64,000 nucleotides of DNA from Falciphora oryzae (Eukaryota > Ascomycota > Sordariomycetes > Magnaporthales > Magnaporthaceae). Shown piece after piece: positions 30,900 through 43,599 of the stretch. Position numbers and translations under genes: made by a program. The DNA lies in the NCBI GenBank assembly GCA_000733355.1, contig JNVV01000030.1, positions 357,719 to 421,718 of the forward strand. Reading direction: 5' to 3'. Numbering within the stretch: the stretch's first letter is position 1; the number at the start of each line of letters is the position of its first letter. The notes below the pieces were generated by a model. The model was not told where the DNA came from and did not search any database. It saw only the letters and a program-made list of their open reading frames with translations.

Positions 30900-33800
30900 T
30901 TTAGGTGGCTCCTTTTAGCGTATTCGTTATATAAAACCGGGTATTCCCCTGCCTGCCGCCGGTTTTTTAGCTAAGGGTCGCCATTATATCGGTAGCCCTA
31001 ACTTTTTTAGGTGCTTTACGTGGAATTCCGCGATTTTGTCGTCGGCGCTTTCCGCGTTACGGGAATCCTCCCAAATGGGCGTATATGGTACTGCCTATTT
31101 AATCCGGTATTTAAGGTTTTGTAGCGTACCCTTAAAGTTTAAAATGGCGTTAAAATGCCATTCGGTCGCTAGCTTTTCGCCTGCTTCGTTGGGGTGTTCA
31201 GCTAGGACTGCTCCGTCGGCTTTCCCCCAGTAACCTTTATTAATTTCCTTTTATCCCGGTAGTTCGCTTTCGTACCTAATAATTAAAAACAGGTGGAAAA
31301 CGGGGAAGATCTTGTATTAAGCTGGCAATTCGACGGCTAAAGCCTTTAAATATACTTTCGTTATTGGAAACGGGCCGATCCATTTGTCGCTTAATTTCGG
31401 GGTCGGGCGTAACGTGGTTATATATTTAGTATTTACCCAAACGAAATCTCCTTCGGAAAACGTCCCTGCGTTTTATTTGTAACGATTCGCCGCCTCCTCG
31501 TATCTTTCTTTCGAAATCTCCGCTAGCGTTTTCACGTATGCGAGTACTCTTTCGATCCTATCTGCCACTATAGTAGCGTTATACATTTCCCGTTAAATCG
31601 CTGGTATCCCGCTCGCGGGCCGCTCGGTTTTCGGTTCCGTTCCCATGTGTGGGTGCCAGCCGTAGTTTGCGAAAAACGGTATTACGCCGGTCGTTTCCGA
31701 TATTTGGTTGTTGCTAGCGAACTCCCCCAAAAGCAGCCAATCCACCCAATCGTCCTAGTAAAAGGAGCAAAAGGCTTTAAGGTATTATTCCATATAAACG
31801 TTGATTATTTCGGTTTGCCCGTTTGATTTTGGGTGGTGGGACGATAACGTCCTTAAAGTAACTCCCAAACGCTTCAACAGTTCCTTCCAAAAGGCGGAAA
31901 CGAATTACGCGCTTTTATTTAATACTATCGTATCGGGTGTGCCGTGGAGTTTATAAACCGACGAAACGAAAGCGTTTGTTAGGCGTCCCGCGTTAGTGTC
32001 GTCGATTGGAATGTAATGTTTCATTTTCGTTAACCGGTCGACGACCACTAAAACGTTTTCGTATTCGACGCCGTTCCGTTCGCATTTTGGTAGTGGTCCT
32101 ACGAAATCCATTAAAATGTTTGCTTAAAGGCGGAAAAGGACAGGCAAGGGTTCGAATAGCCCGTTCGGCGACCCCTTTCCTCCTTTCGTCATCCTACACA
32201 GGTAACAGCCCTTTACGAAAATGCTTACGTCCCGCCACAATCCCGGCTATATGTACGTTTTGTGGGTAAAATCGTATATTTTTATCCGGCCCGGGTGGCC
32301 GCCCGGCGGTAAGCTATGGGTTTTATAAAGGATTTGCAATCGTAGGTTATCGTTAAACGGGACCTATAGCTTATCGTTAATAAAAACGCGGCTACGCACT
32401 GCTCGGCAATCGGCTTTAGCGATTTTGTACTTTTTAACCGGTAAAGGGAAGTGTTAGGTTGCTGGGTCCTATAAAGCTTCCAGCATTGCTTGCGTAACCT
32501 CGCAAATGGAGTAGGCGTTGTCGATAAAGGTATTAATAGGTTTGGTAACGTCCAGTTGGTACAAAAGGGCTAGCCCCGCCGCTAATAAATCGCCGGCCAT
32601 CCCCTTTAGGTCCGTTTTTTATACGCTTGGTGGGAATAAGGTCCGCTAGCGAAGCGCGATCCTATCGTTTGCCGTATCTTGTGTGTTCGCTAGGCGGTCG
32701 CTAGGTAAACGCGAAAAAGCGTTTAGTACCACGGCTGATTTTCCCGGTTTATAAATGATTTGGAACCTAAAATCGCTAAAGAACTCCGACCACCTTACCT
32801 GCCGTTAGTTTAACAGTTTGGTGCTAGCAAAATACTGGAGATTTTTGTGGTCCGACTAAACCTCCACCGGCTATTCGGCTCTTTACAACTCTGGTCGCCG
32901 TTCCTCGAATGCTTTAATAATAGCGAAAAGTTTTTTATTATATATTTCGTAATTGCATTCCGCCGGAGAATGCTTCGACGAAAAAAAGGCGACCGGTCGT
33001 CGAACCCCCGTTTCGTTAACTTACGAAAGCACGCCCCCCGCCGCCTAATCCGAAGCGTCCGTTTCGACGATTGTTTTCCTAATGGGGTCGTAAAACGCGA
33101 ATGTAAGTGTCGAAGTGAATGCGTCTTTTAGCTGTTAAAACGCCGTAGAAGCGCTAGCGGGTAAATGTCCCGGCCAGCTTTTTTCGCTTATTAATATCGT
33201 AAATGGTTAGGCAATTAATAAAAAACCTTTAACGAAACCGACGAATCGTTAAAAGTTGCGTAATGTGCGGGGTTTTCGCCATTCTTTTATTACCGTAACT
33301 TTCCCGAGGTCTATGCGTATCCCGTTAATCGATACGATCAGACCGAGGTATTTAGTCTCTTGTACGCTGAATTCGCATTTTCGGATGTCGATCGTTAAGC
33401 CGGCGTCCGCGAGCTTTTTTACCATTTCATTTACGTGTCGCCGGTGTTCCGCCCGCGTTTCGCTATAAATAAAAACGTCGTCGAGGTAAGCCGTTACGAA
33501 CCTATTTAAAGCGTCGCCTAATGTATGGTTAATATAGTGCTAAAACGAACTAGGCGCTCCTGTTATGCCAAAGTTTGCAACTAGGCATTCGAATAGGCCG
33601 AATCTAGTAATAAACGCTATTTTCCATTCGTCCCCGGGGGCGATTCGCAAGCGGTTAAATACTGCGGTAATATCCAATTTCGTATACCACCGTGCTTTGG
33701 ATAACGCGTTAAAGGTTTCCCTAATTAGTGGGATAGGGTATTTGTTTTTAACGGTGATATTGTTTAATCCTTTGTAATCGACGCATACGCGGACGCCTCC

Positions 33801-36262
33801 GCCGGGTTTTCGTACGAAAAGCACCGGTGCTGCTGCCGGTAATTAGCTGGCCCGGATAAACCCTTTATTTAAATGTTCGTTTAAGTACTTTCGTATTACG
33901 CGGAGCTCCCCCGGCGATATGGCTTTATTATAGTGGTACGGCGGCGTTTGGCCGGCGAGGAGCTCGATTTTGTGGTTAAATGGTTTGTATGGTGGCAACG
34001 TATTTGCGTTTTTCGGGAGGAAACATTCGGCTAAATCCTTTAATTCGTTAAGCAGTTTTTCAAATATCTTTTGTATAGTGGCTAGTAGTTTCCCTTTTAA
34101 ATATTTTTCAATATCTTCGTCGGAAATTCGTTAAAGGTGCGGCGCTTCGTTTATCCACTGCTTAAACGCACGTAGCCGGGGTGGAAATTTGCTAATTTCC
34201 GGCGCTTCCTTTAAAGTAAAAATAGAACGAAGGAGTGCTGTTAGCGTTTCGTTGGCGATTCGGTCGGAGCTTTTTATATTGGCTAAGCGCTCCTTTAATA
34301 TCTTTGCAAAAAATCGTCCCAATATAGTTCTTTCTATTTATACCCCGGGTTATTTACAAAACGCTATAAAGTTCGTCGCGCTTAGGATCCTAACTTTTAA
34401 ATTTAGGGTGGCGTTATCGTTTTCCGCGATCGTAATACCGTTAATACATAAGGTGCCTATTTTCCAATCGATCGTTAAGTTATAGTAGCGGAGCTAAAGC
34501 AATCCTAAAATAACGTTAGGGCCCCCTAAATGCCAATAATATAACGTTAATTCCTCCTCAATATCGGCGAACCTATATCGCATTCGGACGTATTCGGTAA
34601 TACGGCCGGCTAGTTTTCCGTTTGCGAGTCGCAAAGGTTTGGGTTGGGGAAGCGTATGGCGGTAGAGCTAGTATTTATGCGCGAAAAACTCGTTAACGAA
34701 TGCCCAAAATATGCATCCCGTATCAACAAATAATCGACAAATAATCGCTAGGTTATCGTTTGGCAAAAGGTATATAAAAAAGGAAAATATGGTATTAGGG
34801 CTTATAAAGTGCAGGTACATCTCGTTTTCCGTTGCTTTTTACTAATCCCTCCAGGAGCCTTGTACGCGGCTAGGCACAAAGCTTACTCTTTTTTCGCCGG
34901 CGTAATGGTTTTAGCCGGGCATCCTCGGAATATATGGCCTCCCTTCCTACAATAAAAGCAAAGCCCTTCCGTTATTCGTTTATTCCTTTCTGCTAAAGTA
35001 ATTGCTAGGCGTCCGCCGGTAGTTACTTTATTCAAGTCCATAAAATCGCCGTCGTTTGCAAATTAGCTCCCCTACTAGCTACCCGTTTATCGGTTCCATA
35101 GCGGTTAATTATAGTTTCGTTAGCGGTAGGCGTAGTCCGCGATATTGTTAAAAAGGTCCCGGAACAGTGCCACCCATTTGTCAAACGCGTCTGGTACCGG
35201 GCGGAATAACGGGAAGATAAGCCTTAACAGCCCGCTAAATTCGCCGTTAATTTTCTCCTTTAACGCCTCCACCAATTGCGTATTCGTTATATCACACAAA
35301 TCGGCCAATCGGTGGAATTCGTTAATAAAATCCCCGAAAGAGCTTTTCTTTTATTTAAGGTTGGCGAAATGCCATCGGGCGGCCTAAGCCGCATCGGCTG
35401 TAATGTAAACCGGGTCCAATGCTTAGAACAAATCCCCGACGGTACGTAGCTAGCGTCCTAACGTGCTACCTTCGGTAGGCATCCTACTCCTAACCAAGCT
35501 AAATGCTTATCCCGCTAAAAACTGTCCCGCGTACAAAACTTTCTCCTCGGGTTTCGGGAAGGCTTATCCGTCCAGGGCGAATTTGGTTTAAAATTGGGCT
35601 TTCCATAATTCGTAAACCTTTTAGCGTGTTTTAGATAACTGCTGTTCCCTTATAAACGTAAGCGGATTATAGGCTCGGGGTTTAAAAGCCGTCGGGTCGC
35701 TGGCTATGGGCAGTGGTACCGAAAGGGTTAGGTTGGGGTTTTCCAAATGCGCCGGTATCGGGGCTTTGGTAGTAGCTGGTGTTAGTACGCCCGTATTTAG
35801 GCTTAGGAGTAACCCCTAGCTAACCGCTTACTAGGCGCCGGCGTTCCGCAATTCCGCTTCCAAAATCGTAACCCGGTCCTGGCTGCGTTAGAACTGGGTT
35901 ATCATAAATCTTTCGAAATCGTTTGCTTTTTATTTTTCCTATTATAATTTAGCCGACCTAGCTATTTCCCGTCGGAAATCTACTAACGCGGCTTAATGTC
36001 TTTTGGAAACTTTATTTAATTAGGTTTCAGTCGCTTCGGCTCGGGTAATTATAGCTTCCACCCCGTTGTTAAATAGGGTTAAAATGCCGCTTATTTAAAA
36101 GTTGGCTCCCGGGGAGGCGGTAACCGCTATTACCAGTAATGTCACATCCTCGTTTTCGTAGTTTTTAATCAATTGTGTCAGCCCCCGGTATTTGGTAAGC
36201 GTTGGGCCGAGGAGCTTAACGGTCTCCTCCGTTTGTCCGTTGGGTATGTTGGAGCCGGCCAT
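30900..36262 (-). pseudogene. Degenerate gag-pol of element B
   Basis: Starts MAGSNIPNGQTEETVKLLGP at 36262 (Gag). A CCHC knuckle CFYCRKGGHIFRGC is at about 34915-34965. A protease-like segment follows, then reverse transcriptase at 33540-33824 and beyond ([24 protein letters not shown] retained near 33480). RNase H starts near 33.1 kb (IVETDASDQAAGGVLS). The integrase has a zinc-binding segment (TKGGKGSP) and MDFVGPLPKCERNGVEYENV (32111 leftward), then SSHHPKSNGQTEIINVYME. Order PR-RT-RH-IN identifies Ty3/gypsy. Many stops at Gln/Trp codons make it inactive. Confidence 0.88.
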
Positions 36263-36456
36263 AGTGTTTATAGTGCCTACCCGGCGGATGGCCGTCGGGT
36301 TGTCGTAGGATCGTAGTGTTCGTAGTATTTACCCGGTGGATGGTCGGGTTGTCGTGGGATCGTAGTGTTCCTAGCGTCGAGGTGCAGCTTTTAAAGTCGT
36401 AGGGGAAGCGTCCGGTTTTACTGGCCGTCGGTTCCCGAAAAATTAGCGCAACAAAC

Positions 36457-36592
36457 TGCTACAGTGCTGCACCTAGGTCTTGGGAAAAGAGCTTATTGTT
36501 GCGCGAGGAAGGAAAAAAGGACTCCCGTTTACCAGGTGGCGAGAGGCCGTTTATATACACGTTGGCCTTGGCCCGGGCGTTGCTCCGTGACA
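36457..36592 (-). repeat. 5' LTR of element B
   Basis: 136 bp, partner of 28673-28808. It differs from it by a handful of C/T and G/A changes. Confidence 0.9.
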
Positions 36593-36597
36593 GTCGC

Positions 36598-37485
36598 GCT
36601 GCTAACGCAATTAATTTAACGGGCGATTTGTCGGATAAAAAGCATACGGCTCCCGTCCATTAAAAGTACGAGTGTGACGCGTATTTCGGCAAATCCAAAA
36701 TTACTAGAGTTGTGGCTTGCAAAAAATACCGGCCTAGTTAGGTTTGTAACCGTTGCCGTCGTAGGAAAACGGCGGGTTGCAATACCTTTAATGCTATTTA
36801 CGCTTTAAATCCTGCCTTACGCCGTACTTAACGCGACCTTTTCGCTTTAACGATTAGCGACCGTTATATTACCAAACCTGGTATCCTTTCCGGCAAAAGC
36901 TCGCGTTCTATTTTTACTCGCAAATACCTACTCGCCTATTAGTACTAGTTGCGGTTCCTTAACGAAACCAATACGAATTTTAACCGTTAATATATCCAAA
37001 ACGCTAACCCTGCGGGCAACGCTTTGGTTCTTAACAACGCGGTTAGCATTCCCTTTCGTCGCGGCAACCAGAGCCAGCAGTTTATGGATACGCTTGTCCG
37101 CGGCTTCGGTTTTATACAAATAGCTAGCCCTTTTTTCCATATTTCGCGTAGCGGCGCCGCTAACCTTTTATAGCGAGCCTAAATGGAAGCGGAGCGTTGC
37201 GCCGAAGCGCGTAACGCCCGGTTTATTAACGCTATTAATTAAGTGGCCGCTAACAACCGTATCTAATCCAATAGCGATTCGGAACGTCGTCGCCTCATTT
37301 ACCGTTCTAAATCGCGTCGTCGTTCGCCTTCGCCTTTTTTTCGTGCTATTTGATACCGTAAAAAGCGTTATCGTCGTCGGAACATCTACTACAGCGGTAG
37401 CAGTTCCTTTTCCCGTTAATTCCGTTCCCTTTCCATATTTAAGGAAAAAACGTTTGCCGACGATAATAGTAAAGGTAAAAACTAG
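36598..37485 (+). pseudogene. Second part of the antisense ORF of element A: Cys-rich then Arg/Ser-rich
   Basis: In the frame continued from 28672, it reads KYECDAYFGKSKITRVVACK, then a cluster of Cys (VCNRCRRRKTAGC), then NANPAGNALVLNNAVSIPFR and an Arg/Ser-rich end (RSKSRRRSPSPFFRA), stopping at TAG 37483-37485. Stops inside are TAG/TAA at likely Gln codons. The Cys cluster and basic tail suggest nucleic-acid binding (inference). The frame runs opposite to gag-pol and lies between pol and the 3' LTR. No family recognised. Confidence 0.6.
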
Positions 37486-38229
37486 TTTCGGCTTTTTTTC
37501 GTATTTTATGTGCGGGGTTTTTAATTCGGGGTTAAGTATTAGGCGTAGTGGCAGCTTGTCGTATTAGGTTTTTATTTTTCGTTAAAGTAGGGGGTCGTAC
37601 TACTCCGCGTTTTAAACGGCTATTTCCGTTCGCTTACCGGCTTTCTTTTAATTCGAGGTAATATAGCTTTCGTAATGCGTCCTTTTTGTTTTTAAGCTGC
37701 GGCGGTTTATTTCCTTTTGTTTCGCAATTCGGGGCCGTTCTGGGTGTATGCATCCCCCTATTGGGCTTCGAATTCCTTTATCGCTATTATATCTTTAACT
37801 TTTTTTAATGGTTTTTACGTTATTTTATCGTATTTTACTTATTTTATTAATGTTTATCTTTTCCCCCATCCTTTAGCGTTTTTTATAGCTAGGATTTTTT
37901 TTACGAGCTATTTTTCGTGGAGTTCGCTATTTTTCGGTAATAGGATTAAAATAGGTTTTGGACGTGTGTTTGTGTTCGTTTGTGACGGGAACGGGTCGTT
38001 TGCTGCCTATTCCATTAGTTTGATGTGGAAGTTAAAGTAAATGCTTTTAGGTACATTTAGCGTAATATTGAGGGGATTGGGGACCGTAACCATTTCGAAT
38101 TTATCCGCCACCTAATTTAGCTTTTTGTTAGGCCGGTTTATTTTGATATTACGGAAGGATAGCTACATTTTGTCGCTTATTTTGTATTTTTCGGTTGGGC
38201 GGCGGAATTTATTAGCTTATAACTTTTAT

Positions 38230-41200
38230 TGTTATTGTATAAATGCCGCAGCTATAATAGCCAATTCCAATCTTTCCCGTAAGTAAACTAAAAAAGCGGA
38301 AGCACGCCTTTTTTCATTTGCTTTAAGTACGTTATTTGGCGGTAGGTATGTTGGGATTGGGTTGATGTTAAAACCTAATAGCAAACGGTTGGGGCTGTAT
38401 CCCGTAATGGTTAAGTCTTTGTTATTAAGCGCGAGTTGGTAGGCGTCGAGGTGTTGCGACCAGTTGGTTTGTGCGAAGGTAATAAAGTAGCGCAAATAGT
38501 GTTGGACTTTCTGGTTCGCTTTTTTTGTGCCCCCGTCTGTTTCCGGGTGAAAAGAGGTAAAAAGCAGCTATTAAATTTGTATTTGGGAGTATAATTCCGT
38601 CCAGAATTTTTTTACCTAGTTCGAGCCCTTATTGGAGATAATGCTGTCCGGAAAGCTACGGAATCGCTATTATGTTAATCGGAACCGTGCTACGCATTTT
38701 TTCACTCCCATAAAGTGCATGGCTTCGAGCTGGATGTATTTCGATAGCTTATCGGTAATAACTATTAAATATTCCGGCCTTTTTTTGGTCGCGGAAAATT
38801 TTGTTATAAAGTTTATCGAAATGTTTTTTTAAAATTGGTCCGGTACCGGGAGGGGGCGTAGTAGCCTTTGTTTGTGCCGTCGAAACGGGCGGGATTTGCG
38901 GCAAATGTCGTAATTGCGGATAAACCGAGCTATATCTCGTAATATCCCGTCCTAATGGTAATTGCGGCATAAAACGGCGAATATGTTATTCCGTTCCGTA
39001 TAGCCCACGATTGGAAAAACGTGCATTTTTTGCGTTAAAGTGGTCGTTAATGGCTTTTAAATTAAAAACTATAGTCGTTTTTTATATTAAAGCGCTTTTT
39101 GTGTATTAATGTTATAATCCGTTATTTGTGTTTTGGTGTTAGCTTTTAGGGGAAAATTCCGCGCGTTTTGTTGGACCGTTGCAAATTTCCGATTATATAT
39201 TTCGTCGTAGCGTAATGTTTTATTCCATAATTCCGTTAATATTTGTTTGCGGAAAATAGTAGCTTCCGTTAAAAAGGCCGTAATGTGGTCGTAGTTTGCT
39301 TTTCGTAGTTGAGTTAAGTTTAGTAGTAGGGGCTTTTTCGTAGTTGGCGTGGCTTTGTTGTTAGACCATTCCGGGGGTTGGTCGGCTATCGATACGGAGT
39401 TGATATAAACTTCCGTAAGCGCTATACGTTAAATGGGTTGTACCGGTTGCAGTAGTGTCGCTTTGCGTGCGCCTTTTTTTTCGTTTTGTTCCTTTCGGGA
39501 TAGCGCGTCCGGTAGTACCGCGTGTTTCCCCGGTTGGTATTGCAAATTGTAATCGAATTTAGCTAGTGTTTTTGCCCAGCGCATTTGTTTTTCGGTTACT
39601 TTTCGAAACTTCGAAAAATATTTTAAAGTTTTATAGTTCGTAAGGATTAAAAACGGTTTGGATACGTTTTGGAGTTTTGCGTTTTAAGCTTTTAAACATT
39701 TTACTACCGCGAGGAGCTTTTTATCGTGGATGGTATAATTGCGTTAGGCGTCGTTTAGTTTAGCGGAGTGGTAAGCGATTGGCCGCTATAAGCTATTTTT
39801 TTTTATTGGGACAAGCAGCCTTTTAAAGCCGTTCCGAAATAGTTTGTTTCCAATTTTATATCCCGTTTTAGGTTCTATTGTGCTAGCACCGGTGCTTATA
39901 TAAAAGCTAGTTTAAACCGCTTGAAAGTTTCGTTAACTTCGGAATTTTACCGGTACGGGGTTCCTTTTTTGGTTAAAGCTTGCAATGGTGCCGTTAGCTT
40001 TGAGTATTTGTCGATAAATTTTCGGTAAAAGTTGGCGAACCTTAGGAATTCGCGGACCCCTTTAAGTTTTTTCGGTGCTTTCTAATCGCGGATGGCGCGG
40101 ATTTTTTCCGGGTCGGTTTGGACCCCTTTTCCCGTTTTAACGATAAACCCTAGGTATTTTACTTTTTGTATAGCGAAATCGCTTTTTTCCAGGTTTAGAT
40201 TTAATCCGGCGTTTTTTAACCGGCGAAGGACCATTTTCACCTTTTCCCAATGGTTTTTGCGGGACCTCGAAAAAAAAAAAAATACGTCGTTTAAATAAAC
40301 CGATACGAAATCGTTAAAAATATCGCTTAAAATACCGTTAATGTAGCGTTAGAAGGTTGTTAGGGCTTTTGCTAACCCGAATGGGTAAACTAGCTATTTA
40401 AATAACCCGAACCGAGTTCGGAATGCTGTTAGGTGCTTGTCGCTTTGTGCTATTTTGATTTTATAAAAAGCGGTTCGGACGTCCATTTTGGTGAACTATT
40501 TCGCTTTTAATAGGGAACGGGGTGTTTTTTTTATAAGTGGTAAAGGGTAGCGGTTTTGGAGTGTAATCGCGTTAAACGCGCGGTAGTTCACGTATAAACG
40601 CCATCCTTTTAACTGTTTGCGAATTATAAGGACGGGTGTTACCGCTAGTAATAAATTGGCGCGAATTTACTTTTTATCCATTAGTTCGGTAATTTGTTTT
40701 CGTAACTTTAGGAGTTGTTTTTTCGGTATGCTATATAAACGCTTTTAGGGGAGGTCCGGTATAAAACCGTCGTCGTTTTTTTTTTAATTTAATGTAATGG
40801 TCCAGGTTCCCCCGGTGTGGAGGCAAACCTAACGCTTTAGCTTTATCGAAAAGGTCGGCGAATTCCGCTAGCTTTTTAAGTAGCTTAGGTTTTAGTCGTT
40901 TCGGGGAAGGCATTTCGGCTGTAAATTAAAGGATTCGTGTTATTTCTTTTAAAAAGGTAGCCGCGAATTTATAGCCTTGTTGCGGGTCCCGCCGTTATTT
41001 CCGGCAGGCCGCGGCAAAAATGCTGCCGATTATTACCGAAAGCTTTTCCGAAATTGGCCGAACTTTCGCTTTTTTTATTACGAATTAGCCGGTTTCTCCT
41101 ATTCGTAAGCAATCCGAGGCCGCGTTAAAAGTAACTTGTTCGTTTTTCATTTACGGAAATTTTAAAACAACGTTTTTAAGCATTCCCGGGATAATATAAA

Positions 41201-41560
41201 ACAGGACGGGTTTAACCCACCCGTTTATATCTATTTCGCATTTAGCAAAGTACCTAATAGCTATTAGAATCCTACTTAAGATAGTTTTAAGTTACCGAGG
41301 TTTATAAAGTCGTATTTTTTTAATTCGATTCCTTATTGCGAAGTTTTCGCTTATTACCGCGTAATATTAGCAACTTAAATCCATTTGTGCATTGATAAAT
41401 TAGGAAAAATTAAGCAGTATTGGCACTAAAAACGGGGAGCCGTCCATACTGCGTTCGATTTCCTCTAACTTATCTTTCCACTTTTTTTTAAATAGTCCTT
41501 TAGTTATAATTTGTATCCGCTGCCGCAATTTCCCCCCCTAGCTAAATCTTTCGTTAAAGG
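38230..41560 (-). pseudogene. Degenerate pol of element A
   Basis: Leftward order: a protease/RT region from about 41.5 kb (KRLKPKLLKKLAEFADLFDK at 40913), RT core near 40.5-40.2 kb, RNase H near 39.9-39.4 kb, integrase with its zinc and core parts (38970-38749) and a C-terminal part with LDAYQLALNNKDLTITGYSP (38495-38232). Heavy RIP leaves only short open segments. Confidence 0.75.
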
Positions 41561-41599
41561 CTACTTTTTTCCTTTTTCGGTACCGATGTTTTAGGTGGC

Positions 41600-42652
41600 G
41601 GCCACCTTGGTTTTTTTAGGGTTGGTTGCGTTCCGGTAGCGGCAAACCCGTCGCTCGTATTTTTTGCTACCGCAATTTAAACATGCTTTTATATCCCGGC
41701 GCCGCTAAAACTTTTTTTAAAACATTTATAGGGCGTGTAGTTTGCGTAAAGGGTACGTATCGGTATGGGCTGCGTTAACGCCTATTATCGGGGTGTCTTC
41801 CGTATCTTTTCCGGGGTAAATAGGGGTAGGGGATTATAACGATTTTTTACTGAATTTATTATTTAAATCGATCGTTTCTAATGCTTAGGCAATACGTTTA
41901 TATACCGTTACCATTTCCTAATAGAAATTAGCGTCGTAATAGCCCGTTACCGCCGCTAAGCGGATGCGGTTAAAAATACGGAAGCGAAAGTAATTAATTT
42001 TTATTTCGTTGGCCCAAACCAACCTTCCGGCAAACGCTAGTAGTATTTCGAACTTGGTATGGAACTAAATAAATGTTTGTCCGGACTTTATTCGGTATAT
42101 TTCCAATTTCGCTAAAGCTTGGGCCTTTTTGTAAGGGTTATTAAAAATAGTGCCGAAGTAAAAGATGAATGCTTTTAGGTCGTACAAGCTATTGGAGCCC
42201 CCGATTTCGTAATACGATCGTACTATATCTTGGATGTTCGGAGCTAGGCTAGACCATACGTATTCGAATTGGTCGCGGTGGTTCCCGATAAAGTCCTCGT
42301 TACGGGCGAGCTTATATTTGATCGCGTTTTTTTCCGCGTTAAAACCTTTTCCGTTGCTAATGTAAAGTATCAGATTTTTAAGGGGGAGTCGTTTGGGTGG
42401 GTTAAGCGCTACGTGGGCTGTTAGAAGCTGGTTTTTCTGCTTCGCTATTATTTTTAAAGTATTTTTGCGATAAGCGACGAAAAGCTTGTTGGTACTGGCT
42501 TGGAATTCCTATTGCTATTGCTCGGTTGCGGCTAATCGTTTTTAAAGGCTCGCGATGGTTTCGAAAAGAATGTTTCGGGGGAAGGGTGTTAGCGCGCCGG
42601 ACGTGGCAGGAGTTAAGCCCCCGTTACCGTCCCCGGCGTTTGGGGTTGCCAT
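41600..42652 (-). pseudogene. Degenerate gag of element A
   Basis: Starts MATPNAGDGNGGLTPATSGA at 42652, 40 bp inside the 5' LTR. It contains KYKLARNEDFIGNHRDQFEY and a mutated zinc knuckle CLNCGSKKYERRVC near 41640-41690, where Tyr sits near the place of the usual His. Confidence 0.75.
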
Positions 42653-42691
42653 TGTTATAATCCCTTGGTAAGGGAAAAGATTTTCCAAAAA

Positions 42692-42871
42692 TGTAATAAA
42701 CCGGATTACGGGTTAGCCGCCGGTAGGGGTTATAGTGATGTTATTCTGGAAAATGAGGAGGAGGAAGAGAGGAATTATGAGGAAGGTTGTAAGGCTCCTA
42801 TATATATACGAGTTGGCTCAGGGGCCACCTTTGAGCTACTACTTCCGTGCCCCAAGCACGGAACTATGACA
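42692..42871 (-). repeat. 5' LTR of element A
   Basis: 180 bp, partner of 27796-27975, with a TATATATACGAG motif. Confidence 0.9.
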
Positions 42872-42876
42872 ATTTT

Positions 42877-43590
42877 AAGGATTTAGATATCCGGATTACA
42901 CGAGCGTTTAAAGCCTTTTTAGCCAAACGAGGGATTACCCTCCTAGGCTATGCAACGTTTAAAGTTACCATCCGCTTCGCAAAATTCCTTACAAAAACAA
43001 AGGCATAAAACGCGGCGATCGAAGGAATACGTTAACCCCTTTCCCATAATTACAAACTGATAGAAAAGGCTTCGGCTAAAAAGCAGCCCGAAGCAGGAAT
43101 TTTGGCTTAAGCGCCCCTTTCGCCCCCTTCGCCTTTTTCTTTGTAAGGGAGTGCGCCAGAGTTTACCCACTCGACTACATGGACTAAAAGATCCAACAGT
43201 TCAATCACTCCGTGATTGAACCCTCTGGCACCACTGTATATCAAGCCCCGGAGTCCCTGCAGGCGACGCTGCAGGCAACCCCGTTACATTCTTTAACTCG
43301 CAAACGATTAACAAACGAAACGACGCGCTTACGATCCCCTAAACGGGATCGCGGTAATCTGACGCCAAACGGGACAGGCCTACCATCAGGCCTACCATTA
43401 GGCCTACCAACAAGCTTACCGCCACCCCGACCGTTAGGGCTGAACACCTACTCGTGGTTAGCTCCGCCGCCTTTGCCGCTAAAGGAAAAAAGGTTTGCAA
43501 ATTTTAATAATTTCAAAAATTCCTTTCTAAAGCTACCGACGACCACCGCGGCGCCTACCCAAGCAATAGGGCGCCACCACTAAACCTACT
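42877..43590. other. Flank of element A and 5' part of a copia-type remnant
   Basis: Contains a perfect short palindrome GTTCAATCACTCCGTGATTG (43199 onward, arms of 10 bp) and a small tandem repeat of GGCCTACCATTA units (43377-43410). An open frame at 43212-43583 (Pro/Thr/Leu-rich) may be the N-terminal part of the gag that follows. Confidence 0.4.
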
Positions 43591-43599
43591 TTAAAGCCC

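Larger units (their letters stand above)
28673..36592 (-). mobile_element. Ty3/gypsy LTR retrotransposon B, RIP-mutated, nested in A
   Basis: 136-bp LTRs (28673-28808 and 36457-36592) and a GTCGC duplication (28668-28672, 36593-36597) define a 7.9-kb element. Gag-pol reads leftward from ATG 36262. B is younger than A because it lies inside it. Stops occur throughout. Confidence 0.9.
27796..42871 (-). mobile_element. Ty3/gypsy LTR retrotransposon A, RIP-mutated, hosting element B
   Basis: Two 180-bp LTRs (27796-27975 and 42692-42871) with TG...CA ends bound the element, and ATTTT is duplicated outside (27791-27795, 42872-42876). Gag and pol read leftward, so the 5' LTR is the right-hand one. 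Without the insertion of B the element is about 7.15 kb, normal for gypsy elements. Gag-pol is full of TAG/TAA at expected Gln and Trp codons. Confidence 0.9.

Noticed and set aside
43199..43221. GTTCAATCAC/GTGATTGAAC palindrome as a tRNA-like or primer-binding site
   Set aside because: No cloverleaf and no adjacent LTR end. Reported only as a short palindrome.
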